DNA of 24,205 nucleotides from Chara braunii (GCA_003427395.1 BFEA01000150.1:1851820-1876024); one strand, 5' to 3'. Counted from the first letter of the stretch, positions 1-9,983 are shown. Notes: a model not told the origin generated them from the sequence alone. A program made the numbers and translations.

Positions 1-14
1 TTTTTTTTTTTTTT
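1..14. repeat. Poly(T) run at window start
   Basis: Fourteen T residues open the window, and a similar T run closes it (24191-24205). This suggests that the sequence ends were set by homopolymers where assembly stopped, but it could be coincidence. Confidence 0.8.
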
Positions 15-527
15 GCGGCATCTTGACACCTAGTGTGCTCACCTTGGTCTCTCCCTTCCCCTTGGCACATTCTTGACCCCGTGGGGGGTAGGGAAATGCT
101 GCCGAAAATTTTCAAAAAAATAAATATTGTTTTCCCTTCACATCTTTGTACTTCTTTCTTTAATTATTTTTATTATTTATTTATTTCCTTATATATTTTT
201 ATTTTCTCTCGAAATCTCGCTGTTTATTTATTTTTCTCCTATGCTTGCTCTTTTACTTTATTGATAAGGTCACCGGTACCCCACCCTAACCACTTAAACC
301 TCGGTTAGGGTTTTCTTAGGGTTTTTGTAGGGTTTAGGGTTCTTCAAAACCCCCCTACTTCCCCGTCCTCTTCGGGCACCCTGGACCCGAACCACCCCTC
401 CCCCTTCGACGGCGCCCGTGCTAGACTTGCTAGCGCCGTTCGCCGCTTTCTACCGTGGACATCCCCCTACGCCCTCCGCTCACGCGGACCTCTTCTGGCC
501 CCCTCCAGTCTGGTCCGTCATCTCCCC
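15..527. other. Non-coding leader upstream of gag
   Basis: No convincing gene. Positions 100-265 are AT-rich and 340-527 are GC-rich. If the gypsy element is complete at its left side, its 5' LTR and primer-binding site should lie here, but I could not match any part of this stretch to the sequence after the element, so no LTR pair can be called. TGGACCCGAACC at 382-393 starts with TGG, as primer-binding sites do, but I cannot assign it to a tRNA. Confidence 0.5.
302..341 (+). repeat. Degenerate TTTAGGG-like cluster
   Basis: TTAGGG occurs at 305-310 and 316-321, and TAGGGTTTAGGGTT at about 328-341. The spacing is irregular, so this is not a telomere array. It resembles plant telo-box sequence or an interstitial telomeric remnant. 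Confidence 0.5.
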
Positions 528-2520
528 ATGGCCGAAGGTGTGTCACACGCCGCGGACACGGCGATGACCACCGCATCGGGCTCAACCCGTGCCGGAGGAC
601 CAGAGCCATCAGCCCCAGGGGGATCTGCACACCCTCCTCACCTCCCTCCTTGCGCCCATCCAGGCACAACTCGCGACCCTTGCGCCCATCCAGGCGCAAC
701 TCGCAACCCTTGCGCCCATCCAGGCGCAGGTGGCGACCCTTACCGCCGGCGTGCAGCAACTCCCGGATGCTGCGTGTCCTCCATCTCCGGGCTCCCAATC
801 CGGGTCCCCCATCCTCCGACAAGGTGGCCACGGCGGAGCTTCCTCCTCCGCCGCCCCCGACCCGGCCATCTTGGTGACTGTCCACGCCCCCAGCACGACG
901 ACCGCCACGAGCCAGGCCCTCCCTCAGTCCAGGGGCGCACCCGCCCAGATTCCGGTCACGACGGTCACGGGACCACAACCCGCTACCATGGTCTCAACTT
1001 TTCCGGGTGCCCCACTTCTCCCCCCTCTTCGCACGACCGCAGCGCCGTCTGGCTCGCCCCCTTGTGGGATGCCTCGCGCCGCTCGTGCGTCTCCCCCTGC
1101 CACACCTCGCTCGATCTACGTTCGAGGTCTCGAGGACGAGATCGCCCAGCTGAGGACCGACCTCGCCCTCTCACGACTTCAGCAACCCCCACCCTCACAG
1201 GTGGCCGCGCCTTCCGGCGCACCCTCTTCTTCCTCTATTCTTCCTTCCATGCAGGTTCGCTTCCCTCGCCCTGCACCCTACCCATCTCCATCCTACCTCC
1301 TCCCCATCCTCTCGGTTGCTGCGACCTCTTCTACCGCAGCTCCCGCGCAGCCTGCCGCTGTTTCCCCCGCCGCTCCACCATGCGGCCCGGGCGTCCAGTC
1401 AGCTGCGCCTCCTCCTCCAGGACCTGCGCCGACTGATTCCGCCGTAGCGCAGTCCCCTGCTTCCCGTTCCCCCCGCCGCCAAAATGGTGGTGCACCACTC
1501 ATCTGCTTGTCGGACATTGCCTTGTATGACGGTACAGGCATACACGTGTCTAGGTGGCTGCAGTCTGCCACCCGTACGCTCCAGCTTATGGGCGCCATAC
1601 CCGACACGTGGGTGGGTCACCTTTCCACGCGCCTACGTGGCGGTCCTTCCGAGGCCTGGGAGGATTTCTACGCGCACTCCCTTCGCGCGGATCGGACTCC
1701 GACCTTCATAGATTTCCAGGCGTTCCTCGAGGATCGCTTCGGAGCCCGACACGATGTGACTGACGCCTTCGAGCGTGTCGTCACTACACGCTGGTCCGGC
1801 TCTGGTGGCGTTGCTGGCCTGGATCGCCACATCCAGGTCTTTCAGGACGCCCGCCTCATTTATGACATGGCGTTCCTCCCCGAGGCGGCCCTTATCGATC
1901 GTTTCTTGGCTAGCCTTCCGCTCAAGTACTGCTCCGAGCTATGGCGGTACGAGTTCACATCGGCCCCGCAGGCTTATGAGGCCGCCAGGGACCATCAGCG
2001 GATGCGGGCCCGTCTTCACCCCGCCTCCTCCTCCCATCCGCAGCGTACTGGTTACGCCTCATCCTCCTCCCACGGCACTTCCCAGCGTCATTCCCGCTTC
2101 AGCGGTCGCCCCCGCCGTTCCGCGCAGCAGGGCCGCCACTTCTCGCGCCGCTTCAGCGCGCTCTAGTATGGTGAGCAAGACGCTGGTGCCCCGCTGTCGC
2201 CAGAGGGTGATCATAGCGATGACCTCGACCTCGGCGATGCCGTCCAGCACCACCTGGAGGACCCTACTCTCCCTATGGCTGAGCGCCTCCAGCTTATCCT
2301 CTCCACCCTTTCCCGGGCACGCAGCCGCCCTGGTCACGCTGGCGCGTCGCCCCCCGAGGTCCCTCAGCAGGACCTCCCTCAGGGCTTTGTTCCTCCTCGC
2401 GGTGTCCTTTCCGGTGAGGAGCGCGCGGTTATTATGGGACGACGTGGGTGTTTGCGTTGCCGCCCAGACGGTCATACCTCCTCGCGGTGCCCTTACACTA
2501 CCGCCCTCGACCGCCACTAA
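528..2520 (+). pseudogene. gag: Gag polyprotein with CCHC zinc knuckle (broken)
   Basis: Gag would package element RNA into cytoplasmic particles. The main open frame runs from about 568 to 2166 and resumes in the same frame, after a TAG at 2164-2166, to a TAA at 2518-2520. It has no ATG upstream; its first start-like codon is GTG at 589. An ATG in good context (ccATGGc) at 528 lies in a different frame, so a frameshift between 528 and about 650 is likely. Visible parts, in order: a triple 10-residue repeat; a Pro/Ala/Ser-rich stretch containing a leucine-heptad-like segment (around 1120-1180); a gag-type helical domain at about 1540-2030 with W-rich motifs (HVSRWLQ, WEDFYAH, YCSELWRYEF); a basic Ser/Arg tail; and a zinc knuckle CLRCRPDGHTSSRC (spacing CX2CX4HX4C) at about 2452-2493. 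Confidence 0.85.
651..740 (+). repeat. Three 30-bp tandem repeats inside gag
   Basis: Units at 651-680, 681-710 and 711-740 each encode a ten-residue block close to LAPIQAQLAT. They differ by only a few bases, and the period is a multiple of three, so the gag frame is kept. The regular Leu/Ile/Ala spacing suggests a helical, possibly coiled-coil, segment. Confidence 0.9.
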
Positions 2521-2525
2521 GCTGA

Positions 2526-3338
2526 CCTTTCCCGCCAGCGTCGTGCTTCGTCCCCCCCCGGCGCCTCGCATCCCCGCAGCGCCTCCTAGCCACGGTGCAG
2601 TGTACACCTGCGCCCTCCTCAGTAGTGGGCTTCCCGACATCTCCATCGCAGTTCGCCCCTCTCGCTACTGGAGCTGAGGTATCACAGGACTCGACAGAGT
2701 GTACTCAGCCCTCTGTTGCAGTACCGTTTGCGCCTTCGCAGACCACCATCTACCCTCCTTCCTCGCCGCGACTACCGACGCGTCGAGCCATTCGCTCAGC
2801 CCGTTGCAGCGAGCAGCTTGCTACTCGCGAGGACGTTGTGTCCTCTCTTCTGGACTTAATCATGCTCCAGGCTCGTCAGGAGCGATTCACCCTCCATGTC
2901 GCTGCACTGCGTCGCCTTCTCGCCATCCTCTCTGACCCTGATCGCACCCTCCCGATCATCCCAGTACGAAGCGGGACCTCCACGAGGGTGTACTCAGCAT
3001 TGTGGGATTCCGGTTCTCATGGCGACTTCATTCACCCCCGTGTGGTGAAAGAAGCCCGCTTACCTACGACCGGGTCTCCGTCTCCCATCTTTGTCACCCT
3101 AGGGGATGACAAGACCCAGCGCTTCTTCGATCAGACGGTCACCGACCTCCCTTTCTTCCTCACTCTCGAGCCGACTGATCGCTCCCCGGCGTCTCGCCGC
3201 CACCGCTCCTCTGCACATTTCGATGTGATGGAGACGGGGTACGACTTCATTCTCGGCACTCCGTGGTCTCGTCGGTTCCGCAGCACCGAGGCCGATTGGG
3301 CGACCAACACTCTCGTTCTCAAAACGAAGTGTGGATAG
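2526..3338 (+). pseudogene. pol: Pol N-terminus with retropepsin-like aspartic protease
   Basis: This frame opens just after a TGA at 2523-2525 and ends at a TAG at 3336-3338. It is -1 relative to gag but does not overlap it now, so any original frameshift site has been lost. The catalytic motif is WDSGSHGDFI, with the Asp-Ser-Gly triad at 3006-3014. The usual family form is D-[ST]-G-A followed by a hydrophobic pair, so DSGS is an acceptable variant. A downstream segment, YDFILGTPWSRRF, matches the family's 'ILG-[MT]-x-W' flap and C-terminal motif. The protease would cleave Gag-Pol inside the particle. The stop at 3336 separates it from the RT. Confidence 0.85.
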
Positions 3339-4690
3339 ACGTATCGCGTACCTTTCATAGGTACCACTGCGACACCACGCCCCGATCCTCCTCCCCCGGA
3401 TCCTTCCGTGCCCACACTATCTCCTTCCATCACTATCACCTCGCCTTGGCAGTTCGCCCACTTCATCCGACAGGATGACGTCACCTTCTTTATGGTGGAC
3501 GTGACGGATCTCTTACACTATGATCCACCCTGTCCCGACGCTGAGCTCATCCCCCTGGAGTCAGATCCTCCTTCTATCTTCATGGCTCTCATTTCTACTT
3601 CCGTCCCTCCGTCGTCCGTCGAGTCCACCCCGTCGTCGTGCGCTGACGCTGACGCTGAGGAACTCGCACGATATACGGCTGACCTGGAGCCGGCAGTTCG
3701 TGACCTCATCCGAGAGTACCACGACGTTTTCCCATCGTCGTTCTCGTACGCCGGCATCCCACCGATGCGTGACGTCGAGCACTCCATTTAGCTTGTGCCT
3801 GACCATCGTGTTCACCACCAGGCACCCTATAGACTCTCGATCCCCGAGGCCACAGAACTCGAGCATCAGCTTGAGGAGCTCCTGAGACTGGGTTTCATTA
3901 GACCCAGCAACTCCCCGTGGGGTGCACCCGTCCTCTTTGCTCGCAAAGCGGATGAAACTCTTAGTCTCTGCATCGACTACCGTGGTCTCAACCGCTACAC
4001 GGTTAAGAACAGCTACCTCATGCCCCGTTCCGATGAGCTGTTCGACCGCCTAGCAGGCAACCGCTTCTTTACGAAGACTGATCTTCGTAGTGGTTACCAT
4101 CAGATCCGCGTCGCTGCAACCGACCAGCCGAAGACCGCGTTTCGATAGCGCTTCGGCCACTACGAGTTTACGGTGATGCCGTTCGGCCTCACCAACGCAC
4201 CCGCTACCTTCCAGAGGGCGATGAACGACATCTTCAGGGACATCCTGGAGCAGTACGTTCTCGTCTACCTCGACGATATCCTGGTCTACAGTCGTACCCT
4301 TGAGGAGCACCTCAGACACCTCCGCGACGTCCTTGACCGCTTCCGCAGACATGGCTTCTATGCCAAGCTGAGCAAGTGCCGCTTTGCCCAGCACAAAGTG
4401 GATTTCTTAGGACACTATGTGTCTGACCAGGGTCTCCAAATGGACGACACGAAGATCACTACTATTGCGGAGTGGCCCGCCCCCACATCCGCCAAGCAGC
4501 TTCATAGCTTCCTAGGTCTGACCAGCTACTATAGTAACTTTATCCGGGGATACGCTAGTTATTCCTACGTCCTTACCTCCACCCTCCTCCGGAAGAACCC
4601 ACCCTGGGCTTGGACACCCCTCCACGAGGACGTCTTCCGCGCCCTCAAGAAGGCGGTGACATGCGCACCGGTTCTTCACCTACCCGATTT
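3339..4690 (+). pseudogene. pol: Ty3/gypsy reverse transcriptase domain (two in-frame stops)
   Basis: Same frame as the protease. Motifs in order: LVPDHRVHH and YRLSIPE at the entry; [19 protein letters not shown] at about 3872-3930; LCIDYRGLN with the first catalytic Asp; [13 protein letters not shown]; then the palm motif YLDDILVY with YLDD at 4266-4277; then CRFAQHKVDFLGHYVS and the connection segment LGLTSYYSNFIRGYASY. In-frame TAG codons lie at 3789-3791, just before the RT core, and at 4146-4148 between KTAFR and RFGHYEF, in the middle of the palm. Catalytic residues survive, but the protein is split into pieces. The enzyme would copy element RNA into DNA in the cytoplasmic particle. 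Confidence 0.95.
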
Positions 4691-5230
4691 TGATCGCCCT
4701 TTTATCCTTACCACCGATGCATCAGACTTTGTTGTAGGAGCAGTGCTTTCTCAGGTCTTCCCCTCCTCTTTTGATTCCTCTCATCCTCGTATCCCTCGCT
4801 TCCCACCACCTACCCCTACCACTGCTTCCCGACTGACGCCTACTCGTCCAGCTACTGACGAGCCTCCTATTGACTATTCTCCTACCATCGCCGAGGACGG
4901 CACTGTCGAGTCTCGCTCAGGTGATTGTCCGATAGTCTTCTACTCCCGTCAGCTTATGCCCGCCGAGATAAACTACACTGCTGATGAACGTGAGGCTCTC
5001 ACAGTAGTTTATGCCGCTCGGCACTGGTGTCACTACCTGCACGGGGCACCATTCACGGTGCGCACGGACAACTCTGTTGTGCAGGCTTTTCTGACAAAGC
5101 CGAAGCTCACTCCTCGACAGGCTCGCTGGTGGCGCGACCTATCTGAGCTTAGTTTCACCACTGAGCACATCAAGGGTGAGACTAATCGGGTCGCAGATGC
5201 CTTTTCCCGGCGCCCTGACCACGACCAGGA
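4691..5230 (+). pseudogene. pol: RNase H domain with a Pro/Ser/Thr-rich insertion
   Basis: Continues in frame from the RT. The acidic residues expected of RNase H are visible: Asp in TTDASDF (Asp at 4716-4718), Glu in DEREALTV, Asp in VRTDNSVV, and Asp in NRVADAFSRRPD at the end. Between the first and second sits an extra ~55-60-residue Pro/Ser/Thr-rich stretch (about 4759-4926), where family members usually have a much shorter loop. No stop falls in this domain. RNase H removes the RNA strand during first-strand synthesis. The insertion is in frame and so may predate the decay. Confidence 0.9.
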
Positions 5231-6475
5231 GCAGATCCAGCTCTCTTCCATCTCGGTCACCACTGTCCACCACTCGGTGATCGACGAGTTTCGCACTCAG
5301 TACCACCACTACCCCGACTATCGCGACATCCACGCGACCCTTCGGAGTGGCAAGACCGTCCGGATCTACTCTCTCGGGGATAACGGTCTTGTGTACTGGC
5401 ATGGTTCACAGGGCACAAGAGAGACCCGTATTTGTGTTCCCTCCACTGGACAGCTACATGTCCGAGCAGTAGCAGAGTTCCATGACCAGGCAGCCGCCGG
5501 TCATATGGGCTTCCACAAGACGTTGGCTCGTGTGAGCCGCCTGTACGTCTAACCGAAGCGCAAGGACTTTGTGAAGGACTATATCGCAGAGTGTCCCACC
5601 TGTCAGGAGGTGAATAGTGCGAACCACCTACCTTATGGTTTGCTCCAGCCTCTTCCTATCCCTGAGGGTCGTTGGCAGTCTATCTCGATGGACTTTATCG
5701 GTCCTCTTCGTCCTCCGACCCCCCGCGGTCATGATGCTATCCTGGTCGCTTCACGAAGCGTGCACGCTTTGTTCCGTGCCGCTATGCCATCAGTGCACGT
5801 GAGGTCGCCGACATCGTGTTTGATCGAGTCGTGCGTGACCACGGCTTACCTCTGAGCATCATATCTGACCGTGACCCGCGCTTTACCAGCCGATTCTGGC
5901 AACGGCTCCACGAGGTATATGACACTCAGCTCTGCTTCTCCTCGTCTTACCATCCACAGACCGATGGTCAGACCGAGATCACGAACAGGAATCTCGAGGA
6001 TATTCTCCGAAAGATTGTTCGTGACGACCAGCAGTGGGATCTCCATCTTGCCCACGCGGAGATAGCCTACAACCACGCCGTCTCGCCAGCCACGGGGATG
6101 TCGCCTTACTATTGCGACCTCGGCTATCACCCTCGTGTTCCCGCGGACTTCCTTCGACCGTCACAGATGCACCCCGACACGAGTTGTCCCGCTCTGGATT
6201 ACTGGGTTGCACACATGACGTCGATCATGAAGACCGCACATGAGCACATAGCCGCTTCCCAAACCCGCATGGCAGCACGTGCGAACCAATCGAGAATGGA
6301 TCACCCATTCAAAGTCGGTGATGATGTGCTTATCGACGCTCGCCACTTAACAGCTCGAGGCGGACACGCTTCGCAAGTTTCGGCGTTGCTTCTTTGGCCC
6401 ATGCCGTATCCTCCAGGTCGTCGGTTCTGATATGGCTTCTAGCCCGGTCAGCTTCCCGAGGTAGTCGGCGTGTAA
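5231..6475 (+). pseudogene. pol: Integrase with HHCC and DDE parts, broken by a stop and two frame changes
   Basis: The zinc-binding part is seen as FHDQAAAGHMGFHKT (5478-5522) and CPTCQEV (about 5593-5613); between them, TAA at 5550-5552 follows RLYV. The catalytic core shows Asp in SMDFIGPL (about 5686-5709), Asp in ISDRDPRFTS (about 5858-5887) and Glu in TDGQTEITNRNLED (about 5961-6002). Near 5750-5762 the frame changes by what looks like a short deletion between ILV and FTKRARF. Near 6355-6475 the frame changes again and a TAG (6463-6465) follows. All three catalytic residues are present, but never in one frame. Integrase would insert the cDNA into chromatin in the nucleus. Confidence 0.92.
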
Positions 6476-6951
6476 AGCTGCCTGACTACCTACGCCAGGC
6501 TCGTGTGCACGATGTCTACCACGTCTCGTTACTGCGTCCTTATCGCAGACCGTCTGAGCGTTTCGTTGGACGACCATACGAGCGCCCTCCACCCCTCATG
6601 GTGGATGGCCACGAGGAGTTCCTCGTTTCAGACATCATTGGTCGCCGAGTCACCGACGATAACCCTCCCCACATCGAGTATCTCGTACGTTGGAAGGGTT
6701 ACCCTGATGAGGAGGCCACCTGGGAGCCCCTCGAGCACTTGCAGCACGCTCCCATGTTGGTGCGTGCCTATGACCGTGCTCGTCGTGCTGAATTCACTGC
6801 TCCTCCTCAGCCCACTGACCCTCCTCCTTCTCCCCCGGCTGAGAACGCTGAAGTCGAGCCTGCTCCATTTGAGGCAGACCTTCAGCAGCAGCCGGATGCT
6901 TTTGAGCGTCCACAGCGCACTCGTCGTCGTCCTGCTCGATACGACGATTGA
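6476..6951 (+). pseudogene. pol: Integrase C-terminal tail with chromodomain
   Basis: Third reading frame of pol, ending at TGA 6949-6951. It opens with KLPDYLRQARVHDVYHVSLL, the usual junction between integrase and chromodomain. The chromodomain covers about 6600-6780 and shows the diagnostic core YLVRWKGYPDEEATWEP at about 6679-6729, including the aromatic Tyr and Trp residues of a methyl-lysine-reading cage, then a C-terminal helix. A Pro-rich acidic stretch and a basic tail (TRRRPARYDD) close it. In chromoviruses this domain directs integration to chromatin carrying particular histone marks, often heterochromatin. It is intact by itself but detached from the rest of pol by the upstream frame changes. 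Confidence 0.95.
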
Positions 6952-7690
6952 CTCTGACTTACCTTCCCACGTCTTTGACTTCTCAGTACTCCATCCACTC
7001 CAGTTTTGCTACTTCAGCTCGTCGACGTTGCGGCTCTTCCTCGATGGCATTCCGGACTTCTCATTGCGGACGTCATCGGCAGCTTCATGGACTTCGTCAC
7101 GATCAGCTCTGCCTACTTCAGACGTCATCACTCCCTTACCACTTTACCCTGTACAGTATCCTGCTTGTGTCGCATGATGGTCTCCCTTTAGCCGGGTTCC
7201 TCTGAGTTGGGCTCTCCCTTGGTATTCGCATAGGCATCGGGACCGTAGCGTTGCTCTGGCTTCCCATCTTACGGATCTAGCTCCGACTTCCCCACCTTAG
7301 GAGTCACCTGCATGATTCCCTTACCCATCATCTTTCTACCTTCTATCGGCCCTCACACCCTAGTTAGGCAGCCCCGCATGCTTCATCTAGGTGCGCCCAA
7401 TATACCAGGCTCCCTTGTTCCCTTGCATGGTCGACCCTCCATAGTGGTCACCCCTTAGCCGAGCTTTACCCGCCCTGATGGTCTATCTGTTAGGGTCATT
7501 GGTTCTGTTCGCTCCCAGTTCCCTACTCATTGAGCCTGATGACATGTGTTTCCCTGTTATCTATGTGTGGATGCCCTTAGGAGTTTTCGACCGCTAGGCT
7601 GCATTCGCCACCCTCAGAGACCATCCCACCCTTTGGTTTGCGACACACTCCTTTCGTGACATATGGTTCATTTGTTGTTGCCTTGTTGCT
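6952..7690. other. Non-coding, probable 3' region of the gypsy element
   Basis: No gene and no clear RNA. Similar short phrases recur (for example GATGGTCT followed by pyrimidines near 7175 and 7477), which suggests old internal duplications. I see no polypurine tract or LTR end that I can defend. Confidence 0.4.
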
Positions 7691-7907
7691 CTCAGACTGA
7701 GGCTACGGCCTCTGACATTTCTAGGATTTAGTTGTTCTGCTTTTGCTGTTTTTAGGACTTATACACTAGTCAGTTGTTCCCAGAATGAGGCTACTGCCTC
7801 CAACACTTTAGGATCTAGTTGTCACTACTTTCTACTTTCTTAGGACATGTATGCTAGTTAGTTGTTTCTGCTTTCCTAGGACATGTATGCTAGTTAGCTG
7901 CTTCTGC
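7691..7907 (+). repeat. Tandem repeats, 36-bp and ~90-bp periods
   Basis: Two 36-bp units, at 7836-7871 and 7872-7907, share TAGGACATGTATGCTAGTTA and differ at about three positions. Older relatives with a core like TTTAGGAxxTA...TAGTTGTT occur at about 7718-7785. A ~90-bp unit starting with CAGACTGAGGCTAC (about 7693) recurs as CAGAATGAGGCTAC (about 7782). They could be U3-type enhancer repeats of an unseen LTR. Confidence 0.75.
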
Positions 7908-8663
7908 TTTTACTTAGGCTATTAGCTGTGACATTGTTGTTTTGTGACATTTTCTAGCCTAGGTTGCATCACATGGACTCAACATGGAGCTTGCTCCGCA
8001 TCCTAGACTACTCAGGTTTTCTTTTCTTTGGTAGAGTTCCGCTTCTTGGCGGAAGCGTGTTTGTATCTAGGCGATCCATCACAGGTCGAGGATCGTGTAG
8101 TGGACCTCTGGTTGGTTGGCCTGTGAGACCAGCCCCTTGGCCTGTTCTCACAGGCCAATGTTCTATTCGGGGGCAGTCCAGTCTAGTCCAGGCCGGTACC
8201 TCTGTCGGTATCAGCCAGTCCAGTCTAGTCCCGTCAGTCCATTGGAGTATACCCCAGCCTGTGTCTATTTTCGAGCTCATTCTCCACTTGCACATTTTGG
8301 AGTATGTGCGTTGGAGTTTTGCGTGGGGAGCTGCGTTGTGCCATCTCGCTCCCCCCTTCTTCCTCCATCTCCATCTCTACCACTAGCGGAGCACCACACC
8401 TGGTGGGTCCGCTACACAAACTGTGGTTTGGGATTCTGTTTCGAAAATCCTTCTGGATATCTAAACCTAAATCCCAATGTTTTTTCTTTAAATACACATG
8501 TCTATTAGAAATTGCAAAGTATTTCAGTCCATTTTTGGTTGAAAAATGTTGCGATTCCAAAGTTCTAAATCTCGTCGATCTCATGGTAGGGTTTTTGTGG
8601 CGAGATAGTTTGTTTTTTAATATTTGACCTACGACTTTTCGTCAGAATTTCACCAAAATTTTG
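7908..8663. other. Non-coding spacer with hairpin and direct repeats
   Basis: Apart from the hairpin at 8116-8158 and the 16-bp direct repeat CAGTCCAGTCTAGTCC (about 8175-8190 and 8216-8231, 41 bp apart), I see nothing here. Three frames are briefly open, but none resembles a protein. Confidence 0.5.
8116..8158. repeat. Perfect 13-bp inverted repeat (hairpin)
   Basis: TTGGCCTGTGAGA at 8116-8128 is the exact reverse complement of 8146-8158. The 17-nt loop repeats part of the motif (TTGGCCTGT). Confidence 0.85.
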
Positions 8664-8789
8664 AACAGGGGCCCCATGGGATGGTCAAGTAGAGCATCTT
8701 GTAGGGTCTTGGGGGATTTGTTTTGAAGTAGGGGGTAAAGGGTATCAAATGATTCTTCGCAAGGACGGAGAGGGGATGGAATAGGGTTT

Positions 8790-8998
8790 TCTAACGGGTA
8801 CCGGCTAGGGGGAGCTCTTATCAGATGTGATTGGCGTTGGGTAGTTTAGGCTGTCCAATAGGTATTGGCTGATGAGGGTGAGCCTTGGCGTGATTGGCGT
8901 TGGGTAGTGTTGTTTCATCCCTTTAAGGACGGAGAATGTAATTCTTATGGGGGCAAGGAATTTCAGGGTGATGATGGTACCCCCCCCTTGCTGAGATG
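8790..8998 (+). repeat. Left arm of the inverted-repeat element
   Basis: Pairs with 9289-9497. The arm itself holds two copies of GTGATTGGCGTTGGGTAGT, 63 bp apart (starts 8827 and 8890), and two GGCT-containing motifs, so it was built by an earlier internal duplication. Confidence 0.85.
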
Positions 8999-9288
8999 AG
9001 GTTCTCTTGACTCTTCATGATGACGGAGTTTGGAAGGACGAATGAGGTTCTTCCTTTCGATGATGGAGAGACAAAGAGACGGTTAACGGAGGCCTCAATT
9101 TTCAGACCACTTGTCAGGCCATTTATAACAAAACCCAAGGGTCATTTTAACCAAACTTGCCACCAATTCATAGAATGGAGATCATACTAACTACTTACGA
9201 AAACAAAATTGAAAAACGAACTTTAAAAAGCTATAAAATAGGAAGGCAAAAGTGTGTTTTCCGTCATCGTAAAGAGTCCAGAGAACAT

Positions 9289-9497
9289 CATCTCAGCAAA
9301 AGGGGGGTACCATCATCACCCTGAAATTCCTTGCCCCCACAAGAATTTCAGTCTCCGTCCTTAAAGGGATGAAACAACACTACCCAACGCCAATCACGCC
9401 AAGGCTCACCCTCATCAGCCAGTACCCGTTGGATAGCCTAAACTACCTAACGCCAATTGCATCTGATAAGAGTTCCTCCTAGCCGGTACCCGTTAGA
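9289..9497 (-). repeat. Right arm of the inverted-repeat element
   Basis: Reverse-complement partner of 8790-8998, of equal length, with the same internal pair of motifs. Fewer differences lie in the spacer-proximal half than in the outer half. Confidence 0.85.
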
Positions 9498-9595
9498 AAG
9501 GGCCCCTGTTAACCGCTTGTGCGCATGATGGAGGCAAGATGGTCCGGGTTGTCTGTTTCTGGGGTTGTTGAACTGTTCTATTATCGTCAGAGTCT

Positions 9596-9983
9596 CGTGA
9601 GGGCCTTAGCATGGGATAGTCAAAGGCAATATCTTGTAGGGTTTCGGGGGATTTATTTTGAAGAAGGGGGAAGGGGCACAAAATGATTCTTTGCAAGGAC
9701 GGAGAGGCGGATGGAATAGGGCTGCTTGAGGGGTCCCGGCTAGGGGAAACTCTCATCGGATGCGATTGGCGTTGGGTAGTTTAGGCTGTCCGATGGGTAC
9801 CGGCTGATGAGGGCGAGCTCTGGCACGATTGACGTTGGGTAGCGCTATTTCACCCCTTTGAGGATGGAGACTGGAGTTCTTGTGGGGGCAAGGAACTTCG
9901 GGGTGATGATGGTGCTCACCCCCTGCTGAGAAGCCGTCCTCTGAAATTCTTTACGTGGACGGAGTTAGGAAGGACGGATGAGA
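9596..9983 (+). repeat. Third, diverged copy of the same repeat, direct orientation
   Basis: Starts with GAGGGCC...ATGGGATAGTC, like 8668-8687. It follows the left side of the first element through the arm (about 9730-9931, roughly 80% alike by eye) and on to GACGGAGTTAGGAAGGACG (compare 9022-9040). Weak similarity continues near 10086. It is therefore an older or separate insertion of the same family, with no inverted partner in the window. Confidence 0.75.

Larger units (their letters stand above)
528..6951 (+). mobile_element. Decayed Ty3/gypsy chromovirus (LTR retrotransposon), internal region
   Basis: Domains run in the order gag, zinc knuckle, aspartic protease, reverse transcriptase, RNase H, integrase, chromodomain. 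This order, with a C-terminal chromodomain behind the integrase, defines the chromovirus branch of Ty3/gypsy elements. Pol reads mainly in one frame from about 2526 to 5760, with in-frame stops at 3336, 3789, 4146 and 5550. It then moves to a second frame (about 5750-6355) and a third (about 6470-6951), so the copy cannot make its polyprotein. No LTR pair, primer-binding site or polypurine tract could be located, so the true ends are unknown; 6952-8660 is probably part of its 3' region. Coding GC content is much higher than in the AT-rich right half of the window, consistent with a separate origin of the two retroelements. Confidence 0.93.
8664..9510. mobile_element. Inverted-repeat (foldback-like) element with two 209-bp arms
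   Basis: The left arm 8790-8998 and right arm 9289-9497 are reverse complements with only about 15 differences by eye, and they have equal length. They enclose a 290-bp spacer (8999-9288) with no coding potential. Outside them, AACAGGGGCCC occurs at 8664-8674 and its complement at 9500-9510. The left side carries an extra ~115 bp between this outer motif and the arm, which the right side lacks. The terminal CAGGGGCC resembles hAT termini, but I see no matching 8-bp duplication next to it, so the class is open. No transposase is present; it would be non-autonomous. Confidence 0.7.

Noticed and set aside
302-341. Possible telomere end
   Set aside because: Units are irregular and few, and the sequence continues into a retrotransposon.
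430-1620. Several long ORFs on both strands overlapping gag
   Set aside because: They arise from high GC content in alternate frames; only the frame with the gag domain and zinc knuckle has recognisable motifs.
8868-8905. CTGATGAG near 8868 resembling the core of a hammerhead ribozyme
   Set aside because: No GAAA core half or matching stems follow at a usable distance.
8664-9510. Firm hAT transposon call from the CAGGGGCC ends
   Set aside because: The 8-bp sequences outside the two ends do not match and no transposase is present.
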